Part shown: positions 1-7,799 of the stretch, one piece after another
Layout of the letters: each line of letters begins with the position of its first letter
Numbering within the stretch: position 1 is the stretch's first letter
NCBI RefSeq assembly: GCF_041675725.1
Contig: NZ_JBAYTI010000016.1
Location: 1-52,218, forward strand
DNA from: Castellaniella sp041675725
GTDB lineage: Bacteria > Pseudomonadota > Gammaproteobacteria > Burkholderiales > Burkholderiaceae_B
Length of the DNA stretch: 52,218 nucleotides
Reading direction: 5' to 3'
Made by a program: the position numbers and the translations under genes
The notes under the pieces: generated by a model
Database searches by the model: none
What the model saw: the letters and a program-made list of their open reading frames with translations, nothing else
Told to the model about the DNA's origin: nothing

Positions 1-355
1 ACTCCCAGCCCGCCTCTAGTGCCGCCCTGCATGCTTCCTCGTAGAGCATGCAGGCACTGCCATTGACCGCCAGCGTCACTTTTTGGTTACGCTCTTGGAG
101 TGCTTTCAGGTACCGCCAAAAACCCACACGCATGCCGTATTCGTGCCACGCCCAGTTGGGCAGGTCCGGCAGCATGGGCTGACCCATCGGGGGCGGCAAA
201 ATGACGCGCGGCATGGGTTTCTCGGGCCGCCAGTTTTCGATGTTGACGATGGTCCAGAGAATGATCCTGCCATTGCCCGGGAGATGCAGTTTCTTTCTTT
301 TGTGAATGGGCACATATGGAATCCTTGCCCGTATGCTATCCCCGATATTCCCCAT
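1..355 (-). CDS. Polysaccharide deacetylase family protein (PuuE-like), partial at left edge
   Basis: The reading frame is open from an ATG at 355 to the window edge, giving 118 codons of the N-terminus; the gene continues outside the window. A good ribosome site (GGAGG) lies about 6 bases before the ATG. The protein has features of the NodB-like deacetylase branch related to allantoinase PuuE: IILWTIVNIENW (start of the fold), a PPMGQPMLPDLPNWAWHEYG-type stretch ahead of the first helix, and TLAVNGSACMLYEEACRAA in the next strand and helix. PuuE-type proteins hydrolyse amide or ureide bonds without needing a sugar substrate. It is the third gene of a leftward operon, 51 bases after the amidohydrolase, so a role in the same catabolic route is inferred. 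The zinc-binding residues that would confirm activity lie outside the window. Confidence 0.8.
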   Translation of the reverse strand, partial: MGNIGDSIRARIPYVPIHKRKKLHLPGNGRIILWTIVNIENWRPEKPMPRVILPPPMGQPMLPDLPNWAWHEYGMRVGFWRYLKALQERNQKVTLAVNGSACMLYEEACRAALEAGWE

Positions 356-406
356 GTTTACCTCCATCAACCAAGATGAATCTTTTGAAAAACGGCTTTG
401 TTGCCG

Positions 407-1408
407 TCAAAAACCCGACTGGCCTTCGGCCAGCAGCGTCAGTGCCGTGCGGCAGCAGACGTCGTCGTGCTCATGTTGCGTGATGCCCGGTATTGCAGAG
501 ATCGCCTTTGCAGGTTCCTCGTCGCCCATGTCGAAGGGGGCGTCCGTCCCTATGCAGACCCTGTCCGAACCGACGAGATCGATCAGGTAGCGCAAGGCCT
601 GCGGCTCGAACACCAGGCTGTCGAAATAGAAGCGGCGCAGCAGTTGCCGCGGGGATGTGGCGCTGTCGGCGCGCGTTTCATCCCTGACCTTGTGGCCATG
701 CGCCAGGCGGCCGATTTGATAGGGAACGAAGCCGCCGCCGTGAGCCAGGCAGATTTTCAGGTCGGGCAGCTCATCGAGCACCCCGCTGTACATCAGATTT
801 GCCACCATGACGGTCGTATCGAGCGGGTTGCCAATGAGGTTGGTTAGATAATAGGCTTCCAGCCCGGCCTTGGCGCCGACGTAGTACGGGTGTGCGAAGA
901 CGAAGATGCCCAGTTCCTGGGCGCGGCGCAAAATAGGCCGAAAGCGCCCCTCGGACAATTGCGCGCCCTCGATGGACGTACCGATTTCCACCGCCTTGAA
1001 ACCGTATTCGCGCACGACCCGTTCCATTTCGGCGATCGCCGCATCCGGGTGCTGCATGGGGATGGTCGCCATGCCGCGCAGGCGCGCGGGGTGGGCGGCC
1101 ACCATGTCCGCGACGCCATCGTTCACCAGGCCGGCCACGCGCAGCGCGAGTTCGATGTCGGCCCAGTAATAGAACATGGGCGGTGCGGGCGATATCACCG
1201 AGATGTCGATGCCCTTGCGGTCCATCGATTCGAGCTTGGCCTGCGGATCGCGGAACTCTGCGAACAAGGGGTAGACGTAGCCTTGATCGTGGATGACCTT
1301 GGCGTGTTCACCGTGCGTCTCGAGGCGCGCCAGGAAATCTGCCGGCGTTTTCTTCAGCGCAGTGATGAAACGGTCTGGAATGACGTGGCTGTGTATGTCT
1401 ATGCGCAT
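407..1408 (-). CDS. ACMSD-type amidohydrolase (amidohydrolase 2 family)
   Basis: The protein has 333 residues from the ATG at 1408; an upstream in-frame ATG at 1438 lies inside the preceding gene and is less likely. It resembles 2-amino-3-carboxymuconate-6-semialdehyde decarboxylase and related metal-dependent decarboxylases or hydrolases of the TIM-barrel amidohydrolase 2 family. The expected metal and catalytic residues are visible: an N-terminal HxH (His6 and His8 in DIHSHVIP), His173 in FVFAHPYY, His223 in LAHGGGFVPY and Asp289 in IGTDAPFDMG. The start codon follows the dehydrogenase stop (TGA at 1412-1410) after one base, so the two are translationally coupled. Family members decarboxylate or hydrolyse ring-cleavage products of aromatic and N-heterocyclic compounds. 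The actual substrate cannot be read from the sequence. Confidence 0.85.
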   Translation of the reverse strand: MRIDIHSHVIPDRFITALKKTPADFLARLETHGEHAKVIHDQGYVYPLFAEFRDPQAKLESMDRKGIDISVISPAPPMFYYWADIELALRVAGLVNDGVADMVAAHPARLRGMATIPMQHPDAAIAEMERVVREYGFKAVEIGTSIEGAQLSEGRFRPILRRAQELGIFVFAHPYYVGAKAGLEAYYLTNLIGNPLDTTVMVANLMYSGVLDELPDLKICLAHGGGFVPYQIGRLAHGHKVRDETRADSATSPRQLLRRFYFDSLVFEPQALRYLIDLVGSDRVCIGTDAPFDMGDEEPAKAISAIPGITQHEHDDVCCRTALTLLAEGQSGF

Positions 1409-1409
1409 G

Positions 1410-2900
1410 TCAGCTATACCTTTTTTCCTGACCATCATCGGCGTACCAGTCGAAGGGTTCGCTCGACAGGTTGACGATGATGTTCTGTATTTGGGTGTAC
1501 GCCTGATAGGCGACGATGCCGTTTTCCCGCCCGAGCCCGCTCATTTTGAAGCCGCCCCAGGGCGATGACGCATCGATGCGGTGGTGGTCGTTTATCCAGA
1601 TGATCCCGGCCTGGATGGCTTGAGCCACCCGGTGCGCGCGGGCGACGTCCTTGGTCCAGACACTGGCGGCAAGCCCGAAATCGACGTCGTTGACGATCTC
1701 TACGGCTTCGGCTTCTGTCTTGAACGGGATCACGCACATGACTGGCCCGAAGATTTCTTCTTGCGCAATCCGCATATGGGGCTTGACGTGGGTGAAGACG
1801 GTTGGCTCGTAATAAAAGCCCGCTTCGAATGGGGCGCCCTGCGGACGCTGGCCGCCGGCCGCCAGGTGCGCCCCCTCGGCCTGCCCGATGGCCACGTATT
1901 TTTCTACCAGGTCCCGTTGCCGCGCGGAAACCAGCGGCCCCATTTGGGTTGTCTTTTCAAGTGGGTCGCCAATGCGTATCTGCGCCGTGCGGCGCACGAT
2001 TTCGGCCACCACCTGATCGTGGATCGACTCATGCACCAACAGCCTTGCACCCTGCACGCACGTCTGCCCGCTTGCAATGAACGAAGCGAACAGGGCCGCC
2101 GCCACGCCCTGTTGGACATCGACGTCGGGGAATAGGACCACGGCCGCCTTGCCACCGAGTTCGGCCGATACCTGGGTGAGGTTTTTGCCGGCCATGGAAG
2201 CAATGACCTTGCCGGTTTCCGTGCCGCCCGTCACGTCGATCTTGCTAATGCCTTTGTGTTGGGAGAGCGCCGCACCCGCCCCCGCGCCAAAGCCCGTGAC
2301 CACATTGAAGACCCCGTCGGGTACGCCCGCTTCGGCCATTATTTCACCGAGCAGCATGGGCGTTATGGGCGCCAGTTCACTGGGTTTGATGACCATGGCG
2401 TTGCCTGCGGCGAGCGCGGGCGCCACTTTTTTTGTAAGAATGAGCAGCGGGTGGTTCCAGGGCGTAATCAGGCCCACGACACCCAGGGGCACGCGCCGGG
2501 TGTAATTCAGGAAATGGCCGTCGAAAGGGGGGACCGTGCCTTCCTGGGTGCGCGCAAGCGCGCCGAAATAACGAAACCACTCTGGCAGGCGGGCGAGCTG
2601 CGCGCGCATCTCGTTGATGGGCCGCCCGATCTGATCGACCTCGAGGCTGGCCAGTTCGGGCAGGCGGCTCTCGAGGATTTCCGCTGCCTTATGCATGATG
2701 TCGCCGCGCCGCGCCCCCGAATAAGCGGCCCAGGTTGAAGACGCCTGCTGAGCAACGGCAATTGCGGCGTCTACGTCCGCCTGCTCGCCGTGAGCGACTT
2801 TCGCGATCGTACTGCCATTCTTTGGATTGATGACGGGAAAATCCTTGCCCGATGCGGCCGGGCGGTACTGCCCGCCCACGAACATGCCCCACGACTTCAT
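1410..2900 (-). CDS. NAD(P)-dependent aldehyde dehydrogenase
   Basis: At 496 residues this is a full-length aldehyde dehydrogenase of the ALDH superfamily, oxidising an aldehyde to a carboxylic acid with NAD(P). Catalytic residues are all present: Asn149 in TPWNHP, Lys172 in VIKPSELAP, the general base Glu247 in SAELGGKAA and the nucleophile Cys281 in ASGQTCVQGA. The C-terminal PWGGFKMSGLGRENG motif is also intact. The ATG at 2900 has an AGAGGA ribosome site about 8 bases upstream. It is the first gene of the leftward operon with the ACMSD-type amidohydrolase. That pairing recalls semialdehyde dehydrogenation plus decarboxylation in aromatic meta-cleavage routes, which is inference only. A TTGACA -35-like hexamer (complement of 2970-2975) and an inverted repeat lie upstream. 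Confidence 0.9.
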   Translation of the reverse strand: MKSWGMFVGGQYRPAASGKDFPVINPKNGSTIAKVAHGEQADVDAAIAVAQQASSTWAAYSGARRGDIMHKAAEILESRLPELASLEVDQIGRPINEMRAQLARLPEWFRYFGALARTQEGTVPPFDGHFLNYTRRVPLGVVGLITPWNHPLLILTKKVAPALAAGNAMVIKPSELAPITPMLLGEIMAEAGVPDGVFNVVTGFGAGAGAALSQHKGISKIDVTGGTETGKVIASMAGKNLTQVSAELGGKAAVVLFPDVDVQQGVAAALFASFIASGQTCVQGARLLVHESIHDQVVAEIVRRTAQIRIGDPLEKTTQMGPLVSARQRDLVEKYVAIGQAEGAHLAAGGQRPQGAPFEAGFYYEPTVFTHVKPHMRIAQEEIFGPVMCVIPFKTEAEAVEIVNDVDFGLAASVWTKDVARAHRVAQAIQAGIIWINDHHRIDASSPWGGFKMSGLGRENGIVAYQAYTQIQNIIVNLSSEPFDWYADDGQEKRYS

Positions 2901-2969
2901 GATTGTGTTCCTCTGGCACAGATGCCATTCGACCCTCGACGCTCAAAGGCTAAAACCTGGATATAGCCA

Positions 2970-2975
2970 TGTCAA
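2970..2975 (-). promoter_or_regulatory. Candidate -35 hexamer for the aldehyde dehydrogenase operon
   Basis: The complement reads TTGACA, a perfect -35 hexamer. No good -10 element sits 16-18 bases downstream (the best is TAGCCT or TTAGCC), which would fit an activator-dependent promoter. The operator-like repeat at 2987-3011 lies about 11 bases upstream of it, a typical activator position. This is a prediction from base pattern alone. Confidence 0.35.
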
Positions 2976-2986
2976 TCAAGTTTCGA

Positions 2987-3011
2987 TTTATTTCTCATTA
3001 AATGAAATAAA
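2987..3011. promoter_or_regulatory. Operator-like inverted repeat O1 (probable IclR-family site)
   Basis: An AT-rich inverted repeat in an otherwise GC-rich region: arms TTTATTTC (2987-2994) and GAAATAAA (3004-3011), enclosing a second perfect dyad TCATT-A-AATGA (2995-3005). It sits between the divergent dehydrogenase operon and the IclR gene. A 17-base core (2993-3009) recurs with a single mismatch in inverted orientation at 3184-3200. The position and dyad fit a binding site for the adjacent IclR regulator. Confidence 0.6.
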
Positions 3012-3169
3012 TGCGTGTAAACCCCAATATTTCATGGGTCGGCCCTGCCTGTGACCCGTCACCCGCGACCAGCGTATTCGATTGCCGAATCAACCTGTTT
3101 TGCCTCATGTCAGGCAGGAACAGGCATCCTCGTGTCCGAACCGTATCCGCCGAACAAACTTGGGATAGA

Positions 3170-3979
3170 ATGATTCTGTTTGATATTTCATTTATTGAGA
3201 TAAAATTGCCTTTCTCTTCAAGCCCGAAGGCGCCGGCACAGACGGTTGGACGCGCGGCATTGCTGCTGCGCATCATTGCCTCTAGCCAGGCACAGAATCT
3301 TCGCCTGGTCGACATCGCGGCCATGGCGTCCCTGGACAAATCCACAGCGCACCGCTTGCTGCACCGGCTCGAGTCGGAACGCCTGCTTGCGCGCGATCCG
3401 GTGCGTGGCTACCGGCTTGGCCCCTTGCTCTACGAGCTGGGCCTGGCGGCGCTGCCCGACACCAATTTGCGTGAGATCTCGCAGATGGCGCTGCACGAAC
3501 TCGCCAATTCGACCGGCGACATGGTCTTCCTGGTCATTCGCAGCGGCTTTGAGTCCGTTTGCCTGAGCCGCATTGCAGGGCACTTTCCAATCCAGACCAT
3601 GACGCGTACGGAAGGGGATCGCCACCCCCTGGGCATGGGCGCCGGTGGCCTGGCGATATTGTCAGCCATGCATGATGCCGATATCAATGTAGCCATCGAC
3701 GCCATTAGCCCGCGTCTCCAAGCCTATCAGCTGACTGAGGAAAAACTGCGCGAAGCCATCGACCTGACCCGGGCGCGCGGCGGCATTGCAATCGACGAAG
3801 GCACTGCGGCGCTCGATGTCTGTGCGATCGGGCGCGCGGTGCGCGACCGCGCACAAACGCCAGTGGCCGCCATTTTCGTGGCCTCGATCCGCCACCGCAT
3901 GCTGGCGGATCGGCAGGAAAAGGTGACGAAACACCTGACGGTCTGCGTCGACGCCATCGAACGTGCGATGATCCGCTGA
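3170..3979 (+). CDS. IclR-family transcriptional regulator
   Basis: The protein has about 269 residues from the ATG at 3170. An N-terminal winged helix-turn-helix starts at APAQTVGRAALLLRII and includes the recognition region LVDIAAMASLDKSTAHRLL. The C-terminal effector-binding IclR domain includes GAGGLAILSA and RARGGIAIDEGTAALD. IclR regulators bind small aromatic or organic acids and control adjacent catabolic operons; the divergent dehydrogenase operon is the obvious target. The start is uncertain. A TAGAAT -10-like element (3166-3171) overlaps the ATG, and the operator-like copy O2 (3184-3200) lies just downstream of it. A TTG at 3206 with an upstream GAG would give the usual short N-terminus (257 residues) and leave O2 in the leader for autoregulation. 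An ATG at 3011 is unlikely because it falls inside O1. Confidence 0.88.
   Translation: MILFDISFIEIKLPFSSSPKAPAQTVGRAALLLRIIASSQAQNLRLVDIAAMASLDKSTAHRLLHRLESERLLARDPVRGYRLGPLLYELGLAALPDTNLREISQMALHELANSTGDMVFLVIRSGFESVCLSRIAGHFPIQTMTRTEGDRHPLGMGAGGLAILSAMHDADINVAIDAISPRLQAYQLTEEKLREAIDLTRARGGIAIDEGTAALDVCAIGRAVRDRAQTPVAAIFVASIRHRMLADRQEKVTKHLTVCVDAIERAMIR
3184..3200 (-). promoter_or_regulatory. Operator-like site O2, inverted near-copy of O1
   Basis: Read on the minus strand this is TCTCAATAAATGAAATA, matching 16 of 17 bases of the O1 core at 2993-3009. It lies around the 5' end of the IclR gene, about 190 bp from O1 centre to centre. That spacing could allow looping or separate control of the two divergent transcripts. 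The repeat is seen directly; the regulatory role is inferred. Confidence 0.55.
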
Positions 3980-4055
3980 AGCATTGCCGGCGGGCACCGG
4001 CACGACCGCAGCCGGCACAACCATGACCGCGTTTGGTACAACCATGGAGAACCTC

Positions 4056-5051
4056 ATGAACAAACCATCTGTCGCCGTGCTCGCCCTGGGGGGCACAATC
4101 GCCATGACCCGGGGGGATGGCGCGGGCGTCGTCCCCAATCTCACGGGCGAGAAGCTTGTCGGTGCCGTGCCGGAGCTGCAGGAAATCGCGCACATCGATG
4201 CGCGCTCTTTTCGCCAGCTACCCGGTGCACACCTGCAGTTCGCCGATCTGGAAGCGCTGGCCGATACAATACGCGAGCTGGCCTCCAGCGGCTGCCAGGG
4301 CGTCGTGATCACGCAAGGTACGGACACCATCGAAGAGACCGCCTTCGTACTCGATCGCCTGGTTGACCTGCCGATGCCGCTGATCGTCACAGGCGCCATG
4401 CGCAATCCCACTTTGCCAGGCGCCGACGGGCCAGGCAATATTCTCGCCGCGGTTCGCGTTGCCGTCAGTGCGGCTGCACGCGGATGCGGCTGCATGGTCG
4501 TGCTCAATGACGAGATCCATGCGGCGCGCTTCGTTCGCAAGATGCACTCCAGCCGGCCGGATGCCTTTGGTTCGCCAAACTGCGGCCGCATCGGCTGGAT
4601 CAGCGAGGATAAGGTCATCCTGGGCTTGCGCCCACCGCACGTCGAGCCTCTGGTCCAGCAGCCGACCCCGGCCGACGCCAGGGTCGGCCTGGTGAAAATC
4701 GCTTTGGGCGATGACGGCACCATGGTGCGCGCCCTGACGGCGGCACGGCTGGATGGCCTGGTGGTCGAAGCGACTGGTGGCGGCCACGTCGCGCCAAGTG
4801 TCGCCGATGCACTCGAGCAGGCCGCACACGACATGCCTGTGATTCTTGTCTCGCGGACGGGGGCGGGCGATACCCTGGCCAAGACCTATGGTTTCCTGGG
4901 CAGCGAAATCGACTTGCAGCGCCGTGGCCTGATACGTGGCGGCTGGCTGGATGGGCTCAAGGCGCGCCTGTTGCTCACCTTGCTGCTGCGCCACGGCGTG
5001 ACGCACCGTGACCGGATCGTACAGGCTTTCCGCCCATGGGGCGGCGATTGA
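4056..5051 (+). CDS. L-asparaginase (asparaginase/glutaminase family)
   Basis: The protein has 331 residues from the ATG at 4056, preceded by GGAGA with 6-7 bases of spacing. Earlier in-frame ATGs (3984, 4023, 4044) lie in a Thr/Gly-rich leader and look non-genuine. It hydrolyses asparagine, and possibly glutamine or another amide, to the acid and ammonia. Both catalytic signatures are present: LALGGTIAMT with the nucleophile Thr14, and VVITQGTDTIEET with Thr89 and Asp90. No clear signal peptide is seen, so it is probably cytoplasmic. It follows the IclR gene by 76 bases on the same strand, so it may belong to the regulated catabolic group and release ammonia from an amide intermediate (inference). 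Its last 77 bases overlap, tail to tail, the 3' end of the hybrid kinase gene. Confidence 0.88.
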   Translation: MNKPSVAVLALGGTIAMTRGDGAGVVPNLTGEKLVGAVPELQEIAHIDARSFRQLPGAHLQFADLEALADTIRELASSGCQGVVITQGTDTIEETAFVLDRLVDLPMPLIVTGAMRNPTLPGADGPGNILAAVRVAVSAAARGCGCMVVLNDEIHAARFVRKMHSSRPDAFGSPNCGRIGWISEDKVILGLRPPHVEPLVQQPTPADARVGLVKIALGDDGTMVRALTAARLDGLVVEATGGGHVAPSVADALEQAAHDMPVILVSRTGAGDTLAKTYGFLGSEIDLQRRGLIRGGWLDGLKARLLLTLLLRHGVTHRDRIVQAFRPWGGD

Positions 5052-6861
5052 CGGCTGGGCGCTTGGTGGCGCACCAGCCCGAGGATGCCAGGGCGGGCCC
5101 CAAGAGTGCGCGCAGGCGCAGCGGCCGTACGGGCTTGCGCAACACGGGGAACTCGAGGTGCAAGTCCTGCAGCCGCTGTGTATCCTCGCCTGTCAGCAGC
5201 AGACCCAGGCGCAATTCCGGCAGGACGGCCTGCGCGTGCCGCAGCACGGCGATGCCGTCCATGCCTCCGGGCAAGCGCCAGTCGCTCAGTACGGCGTCGA
5301 ACGCCGCCTCGGTCATGGCAGCGCAGGCCTGCTCGCCGTCTGGTACGGCGTGCACCTGCAGGGACCAGCCGCGCAGCAGCTGCACCAGCGCTTCACGCAC
5401 CACCAGATTGTCCTCGACCACCAGCACGCGACCCTGCAGTTGTCCCGCGGCTGGCTGTGTTTGCACGGAGGCGCAGCGCGCCGGCTGGGGCAGGGCGATT
5501 GGGATATCCAGCATGAAGCAGCTGCCCCGCCCGGGTACAGAGCGCATCTGCAGCGGGTGCGCCAATATCTGGGCGGTGCGCTGTACGGTGGCCAGGCCCA
5601 GGCCATAGCCCCGTGCGGGATCCCGCTGCGGATTGTCGAGCTGTACGAACTCTTCGAATATGCTGGCCTGCGCCTCTGCGTGGATGCCGATGCCTGTGTC
5701 GTATACGCACAAGCGCAGACCGCCGGCCCGTCGGCGCGCACCAAGCAGCACACCGCCGCGTTCCGTGTAGCGAATGGCATTGGACAGCAGGTTGGAGAGC
5801 GCTCGTTCCAGCAGGACCGGATCGCTGCGTGACCAGGCCGACGTGGCGTGCACGCGCAGTTGCAGGCCTTTCTCGTGCGCCATCGCCTCGAACAGGCTGG
5901 CCACGTGCTCCAGCAGCGGTTGCAGTGCAAAGGGGCGGGGCTCGGGAACGAGCCGGCCTGAATCCATGCGTGAGAGATCCAGCAGACTTTCCAGCAATTG
6001 GTCCAGCGCCGCAGTGCATTGGTGCAGGCGCGCCAGGGTGGTGGCGTCCTGCTCGCGTGGCTGCAGCAGGCTCAAGTAAAGGTTCAGCGCCTGCAGGGGC
6101 TGGCGCAGATCGTGGCTGGCAGCCGCCAGAAAACGCGCGCGGGCCGCATTTGCGGCTTCGGCCTGTACGCTTTTCTCATGCAGGTCGCGCATCAGATCCC
6201 GGTTGCGCAGTTCATTGAGCACGTTTTGGTGCAGAGTGCGCCCAAAGCGCAGGCCGACCATCGTGAGCACCATCCAGAGGATGCACGCAAAACCCGCTTC
6301 GATCAGGCGTTCGGTGGTCCCCAGCGCCGCCAGCTGGATGGCCAGACCGAGCAGCAATGGCGTGTTCGTGGCCCACATGACCGGGGGCCAGCAACAATAT
6401 TGCGCAGCGGCGCCCGCCGCCAGGACGGCGATCAAGGCGAGTACGCGCGAGATCAGTTCCCCGTCGCCCGCCTGCAGTGCAAAATGAATCCACAGCACGA
6501 CGACCCCGATCGCCAGCAGCACACGGACGGCCAGGGCTCGTGCCCAGCGGCGGGTGCTTTCGATCGTGCCGTCCCATTCCCGCCGCACCCGCCGCAGCAA
6601 CATCAGGCGCTCGAGTGAAAGCAGCAGGATCAGTACGGCAGGGCCCACTGCCTGTACCGGCCCTACATAGGGCAACAGCAGCCAGGCGACGAGTGCCGGC
6701 AGAACCAGAGAGACGGTCAACAGCAACTCGCGCATGCTGTGCAGCAATACGTCGAGCATCTGCCGCTCGAGTGCGCAGCGGTGCGACGGCTTCAGGTTCA
6801 CCGGCCCCATGGCGCTGGGGGTCAGCATCAAACCGCGCAGAAGAGCCGGCAACCGCTTCAT
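4975..6861 (-). CDS. Membrane-bound hybrid sensor histidine kinase with receiver domain
   Basis: The protein has 628 residues from the ATG at 6861. The same frame stays open upstream to 7554, but that part lies over the response regulator gene and is not coding. About five or six membrane segments span residues 45-205 (for example LLLTVSLVLPALVAWLLL and FACILWMVLTMVGLRFG). Then come a HisKA domain with the phospho-acceptor His250 in LAAASHDLRQPLQAL, a HATPase domain (NLLSNAIRYTERGG, YDTGIGIHAE, GYGLGLATV) and a C-terminal receiver (VLVVEDNLVVREAL, with Asp in AVLSDWRLPGGMDG). No sensory PAS or periplasmic domain is seen, so the membrane region may itself be the sensor. It follows its response regulator by 14 bases. 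The basic C-terminal tail overlaps the asparaginase gene antisense over 77 bases. Confidence 0.92.
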   Translation of the reverse strand: MKRLPALLRGLMLTPSAMGPVNLKPSHRCALERQMLDVLLHSMRELLLTVSLVLPALVAWLLLPYVGPVQAVGPAVLILLLSLERLMLLRRVRREWDGTIESTRRWARALAVRVLLAIGVVVLWIHFALQAGDGELISRVLALIAVLAAGAAAQYCCWPPVMWATNTPLLLGLAIQLAALGTTERLIEAGFACILWMVLTMVGLRFGRTLHQNVLNELRNRDLMRDLHEKSVQAEAANAARARFLAAASHDLRQPLQALNLYLSLLQPREQDATTLARLHQCTAALDQLLESLLDLSRMDSGRLVPEPRPFALQPLLEHVASLFEAMAHEKGLQLRVHATSAWSRSDPVLLERALSNLLSNAIRYTERGGVLLGARRRAGGLRLCVYDTGIGIHAEAQASIFEEFVQLDNPQRDPARGYGLGLATVQRTAQILAHPLQMRSVPGRGSCFMLDIPIALPQPARCASVQTQPAAGQLQGRVLVVEDNLVVREALVQLLRGWSLQVHAVPDGEQACAAMTEAAFDAVLSDWRLPGGMDGIAVLRHAQAVLPELRLGLLLTGEDTQRLQDLHLEFPVLRKPVRPLRLRALLGPALASSGWCATKRPAVNRRPMGGKPVRSGHGASRRGAAAR

Positions 6862-6875
6862 CACGCCGTGCCCAT

Positions 6876-7538
6876 TCAGGTAACCGGGGGATCTGCCGGC
6901 AGTTGGCGCGCCAATGTCACTGCCTGCAGCCGGTTGACCGCACCCGTCTTGGCGAAGATGGCTTCCAGGTGATTCTTCACCGTGGCTGGTGCGATGCCCA
7001 TGGCGTTCGCAATCTCTTTGTTGCTGGCGCCCGTGGCCAGCACCCGCAAGACGTCCATCTGGCGGGCGCTCAGGCCGTACGGGTTGGCATTGGCCGTGGC
7101 CAGGGCAGCCCATGGGTCGCTGGTCTCGAACACCACCTGGCCCGCTGCCAGCCTGCGCAGATGCCTGATCAGGGCGTGAATTTCCAGCGTCTTGGGCAGA
7201 TAGGCCACCAGCCCTGCGTCCCGTGCACGCTGGGACAGGGTGGGATCTTCGGCACCCGACATCAGGCCGATGGCGACGCCCGGGTGGCGCTTCATGACGA
7301 GCTCTGCGCCGCGCAGGCCGTTGATGCCGGGCAGATAGTAATCCAGCAGTACGAGATCGAAGCCGGCCGCATCGCGGGCCAGCACTTCCATGGCCTGTTC
7401 CAGCCGGTCTGCGGTGGTCACGTGCAAGCCAGGTGCCTGATGGCGCAGCGCCGTGGCCAGGCCATCCCGGAACAAAGGGTGATCGTCTACCAGCAGCAGG
7501 GCAAATGCATCCAGTGTGTCCAAACGTGTCTCCCACAT
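6876..7538 (-). CDS. NarL/LuxR-type response regulator
   Basis: An N-terminal receiver domain begins at FALLLVDDHPLFRDG with acidic residues Asp18 and Asp19, phospho-acceptor Asp66 in LVLLDYYLPG and a conserved Lys in AYLPKTLE. A C-terminal LuxR helix-turn-helix follows: LSARQMDVLRVLATGASNK and GIAPATVKNHLEAIF. It is 220 residues from the ATG at 7538. A longer start at 7601 (241 residues) and a TTG at 7523 with GGGAG at a good distance are alternatives, because neither ATG has a clear ribosome site. It is the first gene of a two-gene leftward operon with the hybrid kinase and presumably its phosphorylation partner. The divergently transcribed VWA gene is a plausible target (inference from position). 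Confidence 0.9.
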   Translation of the reverse strand: MWETRLDTLDAFALLLVDDHPLFRDGLATALRHQAPGLHVTTADRLEQAMEVLARDAAGFDLVLLDYYLPGINGLRGAELVMKRHPGVAIGLMSGAEDPTLSQRARDAGLVAYLPKTLEIHALIRHLRRLAAGQVVFETSDPWAALATANANPYGLSARQMDVLRVLATGASNKEIANAMGIAPATVKNHLEAIFAKTGAVNRLQAVTLARQLPADPPVT

Positions 7539-7555
7539 GGGCCATTTGGCCCATG
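7536..7555. repeat. Perfect inverted repeat at the response regulator start
   Basis: Arms CATGGGCC (7536-7543) and GGCCCATG (7548-7555) are separated by ATTT. The repeat covers the ATG at 7538, so in RNA it could form an 8-bp stem hiding that start, or in DNA act as an operator. Function is unproven. Confidence 0.4.
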
Positions 7556-7618
7556 GTTTAGCGTCATGGGTCACGATAGGATGAAGCGCGGCAGCATCCA
7601 TCGGCCCGGGGCGGGGTC

Positions 7619-7642
7619 AAGGGCGCGTTCAAGAGCGCGTTC
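7619..7642. repeat. Tandem 12-bp direct repeat in divergent promoter region
   Basis: AAGGGCGCGTTC is followed immediately by AAGAGCGCGTTC (one mismatch). It lies between the response regulator operon and the VWA gene. A pair of direct repeats spaced by about one helical turn is a common binding pattern for response regulators; that role is only inferred here. Confidence 0.3.
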
Positions 7643-7799
7643 ATCATAACCTGCCCGTCAGCCCAACCACCGACAGCCGCTTGGTCTGCGGACCCCTGTG
7701 CTGGCCCTGGCGGATGAAGTCCAATCCTTCTGCCGAACCGACCGAGAAGACAGATCGAGAAAATAAATTGAGAAAACAAAGAACAAAAGGAGCCCTTTC

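Noticed and set aside
106..315. A 69-codon minus-strand frame near the left edge
   Set aside because: It overlaps the deacetylase gene in a wrong frame; the frame starting at 355 shows a coherent deacetylase N-terminus and a good ribosome site.
6862..7554. Upstream extension of the hybrid kinase frame to give 859 residues
   Set aside because: The extra part lies over the response regulator gene in another frame and reads as low-complexity Arg/Pro/Gly; the kinase ATG at 6861 is conserved in style and follows the regulator by 14 bases.
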